Assembly (NCBI GenBank): GCA_020881915.1
Contig: JAJFPB010000006.1
Coordinates: 1,302,001-1,366,000 of the forward strand
Direction of reading: 5' to 3'
Origin: Paramyrothecium sp. XJ0827
Lineage: Eukaryota > Ascomycota > Sordariomycetes > Hypocreales > Stachybotryaceae
DNA: 64,000 bases
The notes beneath the pieces were generated by a model. The model did no database searches. It was given only the letters and a program-made list of their open reading frames with translations, and was not told the DNA's origin. The translations under genes and the position numbers were made by a program. Shown one piece after another: positions 1-13,310 of this stretch; positions within the stretch are counted from its first letter, which is position 1, and the number at the start of each line of letters is the position of its first letter.

Positions 1-1236
1 AAGAAGAGAGGCTTTGAGAAGAGCAAAGAATACTTTCAGAGTCTGATGACCTTGTGGGACAATATGGTCGACAAGAAAATGTACCTCACGGGCGGCGTTG
101 GGGCAATTAAACACTGGGAAGGCTTCGGTATTGACTATTTTCTTCCTCAGAGCACGGATGAGGGCGGTTGCTATGCCGAAACGTGCGCAGCTATTGCCGC
201 CATCATGCTCGCTGAGCGTCTCCTGCATCTGGACTTGAACTCCCGATACGCCGATATCATGGAGCTCTGCCTTTACAATGCCGTCATGACTGCCATGAAC
301 CTTGAAGGCACAGAGTTCACCTATGTTAACCAACTGGGCAGCTCTGACAGGGATCCTAGTAAGCGTTACGGGTGGTTCGAGTGTGCTTGCTGCCCTCCGA
401 ACCTGATGAGGTTGTTCGGAAGCCTAGGTGGTTATCTCTGGGACGACGGAGAGGATGAAGCAGGGGCCTACATAAATGTCCACCTCTACACATCTGCTAA
501 GCTTTCCTTTGAAGCCAATGGCCACACGATAACACTCGAGCAGAAGTCGAACTGGCCTTGGGAGGGTAAGGTTTCCTTCTGCTTGGATGCACCAAAGGAA
601 CTGAAGACAACAATCCGTTTGCGGCTCCCTGCATGGTGCAATAATGATTTTACGGTAAGTGCTCTCGTCCTCAGAATTTTGGTTCTTGGTTCCGGCACTT
701 GTTCTGGAATTTCTTACTCACAATTTCTATAGTTGAATCCTTCTATCGACAACCTCGTAGTCAAAAAGGGTTATCTGGTACTTTCACCGGAGTATACATC
801 ACAGCATCCGACTTTTGAGATCAACATAGATGGCTTTTCGCCGCGATACTTATCACCACACCCGTATACCAACCAGCAGACACTCACCTTGGCTCGCGGA
901 CCGATTGTTTACTGCGTCGAGGACTACGACCATGATTGGGAAAGCAACCACTTTCGGGATGTGTACATATCATCGTACTCCCCAGTTGAGGAGAAGCTTG
1001 AAGAGATCAAGCCGCAAGGCGAGTCTTACATAGGATTGAGCTCGGTAGGCTGGGTTCGGGACCTTCAGAATTGGTCGGGTGGTCCAGTCGGCTTCACTCC
1101 TGGCCGCAAGGCTTCGGAAGCCAGATTTGGAGAGCAACAGGAACTGCACTTTATACCGTATTATCTTAGAGCCAATCGTGGCGGCAAGGGCCAAATGAGG
1201 GTCGGTCTCCAGAAGCGTAACTACGTTAGCCAATAA
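1..1236 (+). CDS. GH127 beta-L-arabinofuranosidase-like protein, 5' end cut by window
   Basis: Last 385 residues of a glycoside hydrolase family 127 (DUF1680) protein. Members release L-arabinofuranose from plant glycans using a zinc-bound cysteine nucleophile. The reading frame is open from base 1, so the start lies outside the window. Exons are 1-654 and 733-1236; the 78-bp intron has a GTAAGT donor and CTATAG acceptor and falls in phase 0. Visible family motifs are YAETCAAIA, carrying a Glu and Cys of the zinc site, and ECACCPPNLMR, carrying the adjacent Cys pair that includes the nucleophile. The C-terminal part continues with a beta-rich segment (RLPAWCN ... LARGPIVYCVE) typical of the family. 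No signal peptide can be judged because the N-terminus is missing. The gene precedes a transcription factor on the same strand and fits the other hemicellulose-directed genes in the window. Confidence 0.88.
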
Positions 1237-1716
1237 GTAGAAGCCTAGAATACGCACAAGGTCATGATTGAAGAGTGCTTGGGGTTGCAGCCGGACTTGA
1301 AGCTATGGCCAATGGCAGCCTCGCAGCGGAATCCCGGTCCTAAATCAAGTTACGTTAGCCTGCATTCCAGGCACGTTCGCGGATTCCGAAAGTGGGAACA
1401 GCGGAGGCGAGTCTCCAACATGCCCCGGCAGATGGCTTTCTCCCCGCACAATGGTCTCCCCACAGTCTCCGCGTCCGAGCTGGGTTCTAGACCTGCTAAT
1501 GTGTTCATGAGTTTTCCAACAGTCATTCTTGCTTGCTTTCCACCTCCATCATCCTCTGAGTCGGGTGCAGGAGAGAGCCAACATCACGCGTGCTTTCCTC
1601 CACGAAAGATACACTGCCATACTACTTCTCAGACACCATGCCAACACTTGTCGCACAACACAAGAAGCATTGAATCGCAGCATGTTCAGCTCTAATCACT
1701 CATAGTTGGGGTCGTC
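1237..1716. other. Intergenic spacer between GH127 gene and transcription factor
   Basis: About 480 bp. A 143-codon open frame at 1264-1695 has no recognisable motif and looks fortuitous. The segment should hold the GH127 3' end and the promoter of the transcription factor. Nothing else is recognised. Confidence 0.6.
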
Positions 1717-4700
1717 ATGGCTGATCAATCTTCGAGATCCTCCTCCTATCCCTGCTCCCGATGCGACCGGAAGTTCAAGCGAGCAGAGCATCTTAAGAGA
1801 CACCAGCGGAGCCACGACGGTCCCAGGCAATTTGTTTGCTCCAAGTGTTCAAAGGGATTTGCACGAAGGTATTTCAATTGCTCATTCAAATCCCAGGTTG
1901 TGCCCGTCCCGATTCTCACCCCATTTTAGTGATATTCTACATCGCCATGAGTCAACCCACATCTCGCCAATAAACGATGAAGCAGCCTTCCTCGGTCGTA
2001 GGCGAGCATGCTTTGAATGTGCTAAGGCCAGAGCACGTTGTAGTCGAGCGGACCCCTGCCGCCGCTGCATGGCCAGATCGTTGTCATGCTCGTATCCTGG
2101 ATCAGACAAGGACCTCCAAACAGGCAGAACGATAGAGCGACGGACGACAACGCAGGCCATGAACATAGATATGACGCCAACTCAGTCACAGCCTAGTACA
2201 TGTTACCCAGATCAGACCTCCGAAACAACCAGTCCTTTGCTGGGCTACACAAATTCACATTCAAGCGGTCACCGGGCTCCATCGCAGGAATTATCAATCA
2301 GAGACAACGATGCCGCGCCAACCACATGTCCAACGCAGACCGATCTAGTTGGAGGATACACGTCAACCGAACTTGAAACAGCTATGCTCAATGGCGCGAG
2401 CCACTCGTTCTACTCCGGGGAGGTCTCAAATGACGACGTCGCTATCGCCCAGCTTCCTCCACAGGTCCTAGACTTCAGCGATCTCATGGACTTTCCAATG
2501 AATTGGCTTCCATTCAACGAGTCTATGGACCTTGACTACAGCTCTATTATTGGAAGTATAGGTTTCAATTCCTCGGCGGCGTCGTCTTTGGCGAATGAAG
2601 TGTCGACAGTAACACAAGACCCAAAAACTGTGTTCGAAGCTGTTGAAGAGTACCGTGACGGTATCAGGGCCAGTACAGACCTTAGGACGTCCTCTTTTCA
2701 AGAGGTGGTATCTTTCACCAAATCACCTCTTAACAACGTCACCCAAATAGCTGCGGCTTCTGCTACACCCGACTCGACGACCGACACCATCTCTTCCACA
2801 TCGCTCAACTCTATCGATCCAATTTCTCCGATGTCTGCAAGGGGAGGTCTTTATGCTACCAGCTGTAATGGCGCTAGAATACCATGCACCGTGCGTTCAA
2901 GACGACCGCGGTATCCTGTCCCTGGAGCGGCTCCCCTCAAGCCAATATCTCATCAACGGAATGGGATACACGAACATGGGCGGCTCGCTTTTCCAAATTT
3001 GAATGAGCTGCAGATTCCTTTTCATGAAGAGAGCAGCAGAGATATCAATCCAATTACGTTTGAAGTAATGCAGCATCATTTCCAGAGGCTGTGCCTCGAA
3101 GACAACGGCATCTTCCCGAGCTACGCCTCGCAAGCATTCCCACTCTTGAAGCATCTGAACTATTTTACTCGCCTATACTTCGAGAATTTTGACCCCATAA
3201 TACCTATTCTTCATGACCAGATCATCCGGCCGAGCGAATACTGGCCATTGGCAGGTGTCATATGCGCTATTGGCGCTCAATATACTGAAACGCAGGAGTT
3301 TTCAAACTGCGTGGAACCACTGCATGAGTTAGCACGACGGGCAATGGTTGAAGAAATAGAAACAATTGACAAACACAATAAGAAGGAGGCCGTCTTGCTC
3401 GCCTTGATCCTGAGCCAGCTCGGCATGCTCTATTCAGGTTCTAAACGTCTTTCAGCTCTCGCAAAGTCAAGGCGCAGCTCACTCATGCAAGTCTGGTATT
3501 CTGTTAGGATGAGAGACTCCGAAGATCTTACAAACGGATGCCAGCCAGCAGAGAGTTTTCAAACAGCGGAGCGCCATTTTAATTCATTGTTAAGACAAGA
3601 ACTGATCCGCAGGCTAGGCTGCACGATATGGGTACGTTGGCTCCGTCTGTTTTGTTCCTACGTAACGGATTATAACTCTGATCATGTCTAACATCTAAAT
3701 TAGCTGATGGAATGTATGTGCATGTATCATTTCTCCGAGCCCATGGTGGGAGAGTATGAGGTATTACAAAATCCCTTGCCACGAGATGATATATGGTGCA
3801 TCAAATCGCCACAGGAGTGGTTGAAATTCCCACGATGCACTGGAGGTAAGACTGACCGCGCCGTAGAGGGCGCCAAATGCTAAATGTTGCGCTTAGAAAA
3901 TCCATCTCTATCAACGGCCGTGCAACTTCTTTTTCGAGAGAAGGCTTTCAAACAAGCTATGCCAGAATTCAGCAAGATTCTGTTGATGCATGGTATATAT
4001 CAGGAGATTTCCCAGTTAAGTGGGTGCCTTAAGCGGCCCCTTGCCGCGTGGGTCCCTGCTGCACAGAGACCAGTAGAGCACGATGACAGCATTCAAGATA
4101 ATCTCAGTGCAGAATACAACGCCAAAGCCTTACTAGGCAGTTGGAGGAATGCCTCTTTGGATTGCATCGACGTCTTGCACTGGGCAGCCAATGGCACTAT
4201 CGCGCAGTTGGCTGGCGCAGAACACCCGACAGTCCTACACCTTCACTTCGCCCGAGTGGTGCTGCTTGTGCCACGTGACAGTATCCTCACGCTGGCTACA
4301 TCTATTGCCTCCTTGTCTGCTGATCCACGGCTAAAGAATCTTAGAAAGCCCAGCAAGCAAGACGTTATGCTGGCGGAGCGCGAGGTTCTCGAATGGGCGC
4401 AGAGAGACGAGGTGAAGAACAGTCTTTCCATGCAACGGTGTACTACGTGCTTCTGAGTTTGTAATAGCTGACTTTTGAGCAATGCAGCACAAAGCACGAC
4501 TAGCTGTTCTACACTGCGGATGTTTCTTTTGGCATATCCGGCGGTACAGCTGCAGGGCCTTTTACGAGCCGATATCAGTCTACTTGGCGACCCTGACCAT
4601 CTGGGCCCATAGTCTATATGCTTCCAGAGCACCGATGCCGACACAACCACGTCGCTTCCGACCTCTTGGCACTGACACGGATGATAATTTCCGTCGCAGT

Positions 4701-5057
4701 GGTAGCTCAACAAGACAATCAAGTCCGGCCGGGGTCGACTCTCCTCAGGTGTCCGACTTTGGCTCTGAACCAGACCCGGAGCCGACATTCATTAGACTGG
4801 ATCGACCTAATGACGACGAGATGGTGCAACTCTTCGTGAGAACTGGGCGGCCTTCTAATATGCAGGCCCATATGAGCACCGTGGGCGACGTATATGCACC
4901 ACGGGGTCCTGCGAGGGTTTTGAGAGAAGGCCGGAGGGTCCTTGAGACAGTGTCCATGGCATGGGGTCGCGATCCTGAGCACAGCTGCGTGCTGCGCGCC
5001 TTAGAGAAGGCTGCCTCCGAGAGTCTCAACCAGAATCGAATAAGGCAAGATGTTTGA
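1717..5057 (+). CDS. C2H2 / Zn2Cys6 hybrid fungal transcription factor
   Basis: Predicted nuclear regulator of 1026 aa. Exons 1717-1868, 1930-3631, 3704-3845, 3897-4411 and 4488-5057. The first intron interrupts the second zinc finger; splicing gives CSKCSKGFARSDILHRHESTH, which restores a perfect C2H2 finger and so supports both start and junction. Domains in order: two C2H2 fingers (about residues 13-62), a Zn2Cys6 cluster (about 79-106, CFECAKARARC then CRRCMARSLSC), a long Ser/Thr-rich linker, then a fungal-specific transcription factor middle-homology region (around YFTRLYFENFDPIIPILH) reaching near the C-terminus. Every intron joins in frame and introns are 51-76 bp. The dual DNA-binding arrangement is a known fungal class. 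Its target genes are not evident from sequence; the adjacent GH127 gene makes a role in sugar or cell-wall polymer utilisation possible, but this is inference. Confidence 0.88.
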
Positions 5058-7994
5058 AAGGCTGCTCACAATTCCTGCATGTCATCACCTGCAGGCCGAT
5101 ATTGTGAGGCTCGTGGGAGATGTTAGTTTGGACGAGACCAAACTTTCAGATTTGGGATAAGCTCTAAAACCACTGTGTGGCGAAACATGACTTGATGGTG
5201 GCCCCTCAACTGGGAGGTGAGTTTGGGGGTTTGGGAGGCTTAGATCCAGAGGCACTCTGGGACGTATCATATGTAATAATATTCGAAGACGGGTCCACGA
5301 GTATGGTACTGCTAACAAAATATTGGCACCATCACAAATCGCCCTGCTCCAGGGAATTGAGGAAATAGTATCTCTGTGGCATACTTGCCAGCAAATTGTC
5401 TATCTTCAGGTCAATTACAATTCCAAACACAATGGCCATGTGCTACCAAAACAAATTTCATAAGCGATGTACGATGCAAGCCTGTGCTTGTTTCACTCCA
5501 TTTCTCGTTTTTGGTCTTTGCAAAGCATCCAACCGGTATGTATTAAAGGATTCAGCACAATCGAACAGACCTATGGGCGCACTGTTACCATGCTGCTGTT
5601 GTACTGACCCGAAAGATGGCGGAGCTGGCTCTGCCAGAACTTCCAATGAAGCCGCGACACGGAGAAATTTGGTCCGGAATATAATAACGGCCCAGATGAC
5701 AATAAAAAATCGCCCTATTACTGAACACTTAAATGCTCTTCATTATATTATTGACCTAACGAATTGTTGCAGAGTCGGACCCTTCTTGGTTTGACCTTGA
5801 CTATTCTTGTTTACTTGACAGTGGGACACGGTTGGAATGGCAGGCAAAGACTTGAGATTTGCCCATTGCCGGGATTGACAATGAACCACTGCTTTCAATA
5901 GTTATAGAAACGTGTCAATGGCTTCATAAATTGAGTCGAACATGCTAGGGCATTCTACATATTAGTTACTGAAGCAACCAGTGAGCAGCTTAGACTCTAG
6001 CTGGATCCATGGAAAGACTGTCGGTGCTTGTATAGGGTAGCCAGAGAGTCCCACGACTGGCAGAAAGCACCCTCCCACCGGAGCGGAGGAACATACAAGG
6101 AACTGAAGGACAAATATAGCACATGGTAGTGGCTTGGCAGTGCCTAGATCATGCGCCTAAAGCAACTACACATGTGCCGTAGGGTTCCCGCCAAAAGTTT
6201 TGGTCTAGGACAAGCTGGGCCTACAGTCAGTTTGAGCCAAGTTGCAGGAGTGCACGAAATACAACTAGACAAGTCTTGAACAGGAATGGTGGACCCCCTT
6301 AGTCCAGTTCATCTCATTGTTGGGCGGCTTGACAAACTCCAAGCCCCCAAAAGGAAATTAACATGACTTTGACGTGGAAATGACGTCTGGCCGTCATTGG
6401 CCATGGTGAATTCTCCTTGATGGACCCAGAGAGGCTTCGTTTTTCTCGCAAATTCCGATCCCTGCGTTTATGGACTTCGTCTTTTCTGGGCTCTGTAGCT
6501 TTAGCACGTTTGATCACAGTCGCGATATTGAGGATAATCAGCCAGAGGATTGAGAATTGCCATGAAATTGTTGAAGCCGGTTGATATCATTGCTATCTGT
6601 TTCTCTTAGGTTCCGCACTGGTGGAACTCGTTCCAGCGACTTGCCCACAACTTTGACAAAACAAACAGCTGTTAGAGGGTTCCTAGTGTCTTGGAAACAC
6701 GGTACGAGAGTCCTTTGACGACTTCATGGTCTAGGTAATTGCACTGCCCAAGCCACCATATATAATGTGCCTGAGCTGCACGTCTGCAGGGAATTCGATG
6801 CAACGACGACTGCATCTTTACAATTGGTGCACAATGCCAAACGAATTCTGTAGATTCGTACCCAGGATTGATGCACTACACCTTCACAGTAGCTGATATC
6901 CTTTCTGATCAGTCATATCTTGTGTTAACGAATGCAAATAAGATGCCAGATCCGAAACCGACTGGAACACAGCATGACTTTTCATATGCGAAAAATACTT
7001 GGGCTACCACTTTTAGATTGATTGGGAGTGCCGAAAAGTTCTGTGATGAGAAGTTAATTTGAGTCGTTGAGATACCGCTGTCTAGAAAAGGGTTGCTACA
7101 ACAATATGGTGTGCTTTGGAAACCTGTGTTGAAGCACGTTGATTTTTGCTATTTGATTTAAAGCGATTTTGGAACGAGCAGAGAATTGTGAATGAACTGA
7201 AATCTTCACTGCTCATATTTTTTCCATGTCGCTCTGCTGCAAATTACTTGACTGGTTAACAAGCTTCACCCGTATCTCCGTCCCGAGGCACGTATCCTCC
7301 GGACTGCGGGTGTTCTGATTGCACTAAGCCCGGCAATGGTACGGCAATCGAATCCAATCCAGCCGTATGCGGGAGCCCATTAAGCCCCAAAGGGAAGGTG
7401 GATAGGCATCAATCGCGGCGTGGTACGTCATGTTCTAGCTTCTAACAGCCTCGAACAGCCGAACATCCGAATTAGCATCAAAACGGGTCAACGTGCTTAA
7501 CGACTACGCTAAGAAAACGGACTGTTTGATCGTGTGTTTAATTCATGTAATTAAGATTAAAATTCTATTCAAGACCAGCCAAGAACCCTGAGTATGAAAA
7601 CTATCTGGGTTTGGGTTCTTTGGAGTTTCTTAAAATACTTGTAAATTCCTGTATTTGTGATGCTGACAGGTGAAGGCGCAAATCGGGCGAGTCATTTACG
7701 TGCGGTGCCGAATACCGAATAATGCACTATGAACTGACGATCGACATCGCGTACGTGGTGCCATAACCATGCCCTCGTCGGGAGGACCCGATTTTATCAA
7801 GGCACTTTAGGAAACTCTATACTTTCTCGTCGGTACTTTTGAAAGTCTACATAGTGCTGATGTCTTGTTGTCTCGTCGCGGTGAAATGCGGTGATGCCGT
7901 CATGGACGGAAAATGGTTCAAATACCGCCTGCTGCCGGACGGAATTTTAGCACGTAGCTCATCCGAGTGCGGGTTCATGCCAAAATAATTCAAG
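5058..7994. other. Gene-poor spacer, about 2.9 kb
   Basis: Contains only short, motif-free open frames (the longest, 5396-5794, has atypical composition) and AT-rich stretches around 6.8-7.2 kb. No transposon ends, RNA gene or tandem array was recognised. The last few hundred bases should hold the carboxypeptidase promoter. Confidence 0.6.
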
Positions 7995-9733
7995 ATGAAG
8001 CTGCTACACCTATTCAGTGCGCTTTGTGCTTCCTCTGCCCTCGCTTTCAAGAAGCCGACCAAGGCCACGCTTCCAGGGCCCGTGGTTGAGAGGCGTGTGC
8101 CCAACCAGCCATTTTTGGAACCTGAAATCCGAAAGCAAGCCTCTAGATTCCTAACCGACAAGACAAAGGGTTGGTGGTCTCAAACGTCGAAACTATTGAG
8201 TATTAGCTGATGTTGTATCAGCTTTCGCTGTTAATGGCTCCGGCCTCCCAGAAGTCCCGTTTGACGTTGGCGAATCCTATGCAGGATTACTTCCCATCTC
8301 TGATAGTCCTGATGAAACCCGGAAGCTTTTCTTTTGGTTCTTCCCTTCAACGGCTGACCACACGCCTGAAGAGGTGACCATCTGGTAAGGCAGCCATCCA
8401 TGAAAATGCACATTGTCGAATCTCACTAACCTGCGGCAGGCTCAATGGGGGACCCGGCTGTTCGTCTCTTTCCGGCTTTTTAACCGAGAACGGACCATTC
8501 CTTTGGCAGGCTGGCACACTCTCGCCTGTGCAGAATCCCTACTCTTGGACAAACCTGACCAACATGCTGTGGGTTGAGCAACCTGTTGGCGTAGGCTACT
8601 CCCAGGGCACACCCAACATTAGCAATGAGGTCGAGCTAGCCGCCCAGTTCCGTGGTTTTTACAAAAGCTTTGTCGATACGTTCCAGACCAAAAGCTGGAA
8701 GACCTATATTACGGGAGAATCTTATGCTGGTTACTACGTCCCCTACCTTGCTGATGGATTCATATCTGCCAACGACACGGAATACTTCAATTTGGCTGGA
8801 ATATCAATAAACGACCCCTTATTTGGCGACGAAACCATCCAACAGCAAGTTGTTATTCTGCGCTACGTTGAGTTTTGGCAGAACCTGTTCTATCTGAACG
8901 AGACCTTCCTTGAGAGAGTTCGCGACCGCCAGGATACATGCAATTATACAGCCTATCTCGACACTTACTTTCAATTTCCGCCCCCGCAGGAGCCCTTCCC
9001 TGTGCTCACCGATCCATACAGCACCGACACTGCTGCGTGTGACATGTTTGACACATTCTATTCTGCCATCCTCGAAATCAACCCTTGTTTCAACATCTAC
9101 CACGTCACCGAGACCTGCCCCCATCCGTATTCCCAGCTTGGCATCGTGAATCAGGGCGACTACTCGCCTCCAGATGCCGTTATATACTTCAACCGCACAG
9201 ATGTCAAGAAGGCGCTGCACGCCCCTCTCAACAGTAATTGGAAGCAATGCACCACCAAGAACGTTTTCGGCAACAGCAACTCTAGCAGCCGTGCTTCCGA
9301 CATGTCCGTGGCCCCTGCCAACAACGGTGTTTTGCAGCGCGTCATCGAGTTTACAAACAACACTATCATCGGCTCTGGCGACCTAGACATGCTTCTTAGT
9401 ACTAACGGCACGCTCTTCGCCATACAAAACATGACATGGAATGGCGCACAGGGGCTCTCAGAGTACCCTTCGACACCACTTTACGCGCCGTACCACCCAG
9501 AGTACAATGGAGGCTCTCTTGCGGGTTCGGGTATTCAGGGTGTTTGGAGCAGGGAACGCGGCTTGACCTTTTACACTGCCCGTCTTGCTGGCCATGAGCT
9601 GCCTGGATATACTCCTGGTGTCGCATACCGCATGCTCGAGATTCTCCTCGGCAAGGTGAAGGACTTTAGCAGCACTCGAAGCTTCACGACCCAGAGTGGT
9701 AATTATACCGGCAACGGCACAATCTACAAGTAA
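7995..9733 (+). CDS. Secreted serine carboxypeptidase, peptidase family S10
   Basis: A 543-aa exopeptidase that removes C-terminal residues from peptides; secreted or vacuolar. Exons 7995-8169, 8222-8384 and 8440-9733. Splice choices restore the family block VNGSGLPEVPFDVGESYAG across intron 1 and WLNGGPGCSSL across intron 2. The N-terminus MKLLHLFSALCASSALAF is a good signal peptide, which fixes the start. The catalytic triad is visible in order: Ser207 in GESYAGYY, Asp427 in GSGDLDML and His498 in LAGHELPGYTPG. Many N-x-S/T sequons agree with a glycoprotein. Length is usual for fungal S10 enzymes (about 500-550 aa). It stands alone between a long spacer and the convergent GH35 gene. The exact subfamily (S1-like or CPY-like) is not certain; the sequence looks closer to the secreted S1-like group. 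Confidence 0.93.
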
Positions 9734-10114
9734 TTGAAGTCTGTTGGAACTTTGAGCGTTTTCACGAAAATTGGGGTGGATCACACATTCAGAGGAAAAT
9801 ATTATATGGGAATGACAAATAGAAATGTTAATGCGAAACGTAGCAGCCGTTCCTTTGCCATCCTTCAAGTTGCGTCATAATATTGAAACAGCCGTACACG
9901 CAAGCTTTCATCTTAACAACACGGTGATGGACGAATATGGCTTAAATTCTCCCGTCAGGATTTTCTTTCTTTCGTTCAGACGTGTCTTATACATAATGAT
10001 ATGAAGAAGAAAGAATTGTTGATGCATTCACTGTTTCTCACGGTTGGAAGGGTTGCCTGAATTCGGGTTGTTTTTGCTATCTATATATGTTATCCTAGTG
10101 CTTTTGGCTTATAC
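9734..10114. other. Convergent 3' intergenic region
   Basis: About 380 bp between the ends of two convergent genes, the carboxypeptidase and the GH35 gene. It is AT-rich and presumably carries both polyadenylation regions. No ORF or repeat worth naming. Confidence 0.6.
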
Positions 10115-13100
10115 TCAATAAGCACCCTCTCTCTGCTCCCACTGAGGTGCTGGTGCCAGCTCAACCTTTCCGAACCCACTCTCGGTGACCATCGACACAT
10201 GCCATCCCAGACCTCCGAGCTTAGCACCGCCCTCCTCCAAGGCCCAAACAGTAAGACCAATCGTGTTGCTTCCGTGGTGGTTCAAGACACCCTCGGGGAT
10301 CGGGTACCTTGACTGGGGGCCGATGTGAGGGATGAACTTGCCATACTGGTATCCATTGACATATAGCTGCACGCGGAAAGCTCCCTCAGAGACGTCGCGG
10401 TCGAACTTGATGGAGAGAGGAATGTCGTATCCTTGAGGGAGGTCGAGATCGAATGTAGTCGTGTAGAAGGTAATGCCTGGCTCGGAAATGTGTTCGGTCG
10501 GCTTGCCTTCCTCCCAATCGTCGCTCGGAGGCGATGGCTGGTGGAAACCCTGGCGCTCAGCAAAGAAGCCGCCTTCGTTAAGAGGGCCGCGAGTCAAGTC
10601 TGTGTAGTCCTCACCGCCGAGATTACCGGTGATCTTCCACTTAATGTCGCTCGCGTCGTGGCCGGCAAACTCGTAATCGAGGATACCTCGAGGGCTCTTC
10701 AGGTTGTCCTCACCAATGACATAGTTTCCATTCAAGCCCATGTGGTCCATTACGACAGTAAAGACGTAGTTCTCGCCGGCCTTGAGGTCTGAGGGGAGCT
10801 CCACAGTAAAAGTACCGTTAGGCTCGGGGAAAACGAGAACATTCGGCTCACCGATGAAGGAGCCAGCAAATGTAGAGTTGACCCAGACGGATGACCCAAA
10901 GGCACGTCCACCTTGCAATGTGAGTTTGAGAGTAGACTCATCTCCATTAGCCGTGAAGTGACCCCTGTAAAGGACGGATCCGGTGTGGAAACCATAGTCA
11001 CCTGCGTATAGGGAAACAGGGGTGAGGATGGGAACCTTGTCATTGGGCGAGGTCTTGAAGTCTGCATCCACCCAGGCGCTGTCGTCGTAACCATCTGACA
11101 CTTCGGGCAGGGAGTCGATCTTCTTCCACTTCAACTGGCTAAAGCAGGGAAGCTTTACCTCAGGTTCGTTGAAGTCAGCGGTCGCAGTGACAATTCCAAG
11201 CGCGTTTTGTTCAAAATCGATCGGCTCGCCGTTGAAAGTCAGCTGTTCCAAGCCAGTGGGGGCGCCACCAATGATCTCGATTGGAGTAGTAGCGTTGAGG
11301 TCACCGACGATGTTGATGACCTTGCCGTCTCTGAGAGCCGTGCGAACCAGATACCCAGCCTTGAGGATGATGTCGGATGTGCCGTAGTCCGAGCCGGTGG
11401 GTGGGACCCAGAAGTTGTAAGCCTCGTTGCGGTCTATGTTGTTAGTATGCATAATCCGATGCGTGAGTGCTGAGGTGACTTACTCAGGAGATAGATGTAG
11501 AAGTTTCCGTTGACCCTGGCGACCTTGCGGTCTTCAACATCATCGGAGATGTCCCAGGAGATGATCGTGTAGCCGTCGTCAGCGTGGTTGATTTCCACGT
11601 TCTCACCTTGTGTCTCGAAGTCCTCTGCCCTCTTGTTGCTACCACTACGTGCCGCGACGGCAATCTCGTGATGTTCGTTGGGCCCACCGTAGAGGACAAG
11701 AACAGTCTTGTCATCATACTTCTTCCAGGTGAAGACCTCGGCCGAAGAGTAGATGAGATGCTCGTCTCCAACAGGGTAGTCACTCACGTGGATCTTGGAG
11801 TCACGTCTATTCAGCACCAGCTTGCCGCCAAGCTGCGGGATCTCAATATCTCCGTGATCAACCGTGTTGACGGTCAGCTTGTAGGGGGCAGGCTCGAGTG
11901 TGTCGTACTTGGTGTGTCGCGAGATGTAGAATTTGGTCGTCTCGGTTTTGGCGGGGGTGACAGTAACACCGGCATTGTCGGTGTACTCCAAAGATGAGTT
12001 GAAGCGGTCAGCGGCCAGGTAGGCAGGCGAAACATGGAAGAAGTTTGCCTGCAGCTTGACTTCGCTGTACTTTTCACGCCACACCTGGCGCTCCTCGGTG
12101 ATTTGTGCGCCGTAGTCGTACGACGTGAAGCCGTCGGAGTGACCAATGTTGCCCCAGTTCGTGCCGCCGAAGATCTGCAACCCTATTAATATTACGTTGT
12201 TGAGATTGAGTAAACGGTGGAGCGTACCATGTAGATGTTGAAAATGGTTGCGCCAGCAGCATAGTTGTTCTTGTATAGCACTCGTTCGAATTCCATGTTC
12301 AGAAGAGCAGCGCAGTTCTCGAAACCAGCCTGACCCCAGTGCTGGAATCCGCCTCCTTGGAACTTTCTACAGTGTTAGCATATTCTTTGCAGTACATAGA
12401 CAGCTTCACGTACCTCAGGAATGGTGAGGGGAGTGTCCGGGGCGAGTCTGTTGTTGATTGCCAACCAGTCGGTAGGCAAGCCATTTTGCGGCCAGATAGC
12501 CGGATTCTCGCAGTCGAAACCAAGAGGGTAGCCGTCAAAGCCGTAGATATCGACGCTTGCAGCGGTCTTTGCAGTGATGTATCCGAACATGTGAGCTTCG
12601 TTGTTGATGGTAGGGACAACGATGCCGGCGTCCCGGTACTGATCCACAACGCTCTGCCAGTATGGGAACTCAGGCATGGAGAACCCGGGCATCGCGTGTT
12701 GATACTCATTCTCGGGCTGGAAGAGAACAACGGGCCCACCATTCGTGATCTGGGCCTCGGCAACGATCTTGCCAATCTCACGGGTGTACAGATCCGTGGC
12801 GTTGATGAACTCGGCACTGTTTGTCCTCAGCGCCCCAGGGAGTCTGGTCAGCCAGCCTGGGAAACCGCCACCGGAAACCTCAGCATTGATGTATGGTCCT
12901 GGACGGGCGATGACGTAGAGTCCAGCCTTCTCGGCAGCGTCGAAGAACGGCTTGAGCGAGAATATGCCGTCGGCGCGGAACGTGCCACGCTTGGCCTCGA
13001 GAAGGTACCAATCAATGTAGATCGAGACGCAGTTGTAGCCGGAGGCCTTGACCTTTTGGAGAACGTCGAGCCAGAGGGACTGAACAGGCATGCGGAACGG

Positions 13101-13310
13101 GTGGATTTCTCCACTGAGAATCATTAAACGTTCGCCGTTGATGAAGAGACTGTGGTCGTCCCAGGTCACGACATCCTGTTGGCGGCCATTGAGGAGGTGG
13201 AAGGCCCGGCTGCTGATATCGTCCTGACCTCGCTCTACCGCTCTGGCATGGAGACCAGTGACCAGCGACAGGCCCACGGTGAGGATTTGAAGAGGCTTGG
13301 AGAACAACAT
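10115..13310 (-). CDS. Secreted beta-galactosidase, GH35
   Basis: Predicted 1013-aa secreted enzyme cleaving terminal beta-galactose from galactans, xyloglucan side chains or lactose. Exons, in transcription order: 13310-12414, 12362-12228, 12174-11484, 11433-10115. A signal peptide (MLFSKPLQILTVGLSLVTGLHA) starts the protein. The acid/base lies in LFQPENEYQ at about residues 200-202 and the nucleophile Glu299 in LTIPE, the last codon of exon 1. Joining exon 1 to FQGGGFQHWG needs an AAAG acceptor rather than the more obvious TAG four bases upstream; only the former keeps frame and the conserved PEFQGG block. IFGGTNWGNIGH follows in exon 3. Residue spacing (200/299) and length match the fungal LacA group. 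N-glycosylation sequons are frequent. A GGCTAA motif lies about 195 bp upstream of the start. Confidence 0.94.

Noticed and set aside
5396..5794. 132-codon open frame in the long spacer
   Set aside because: Cys/Asn-rich without domain, poor start context and no neighbouring splice signals that extend it.
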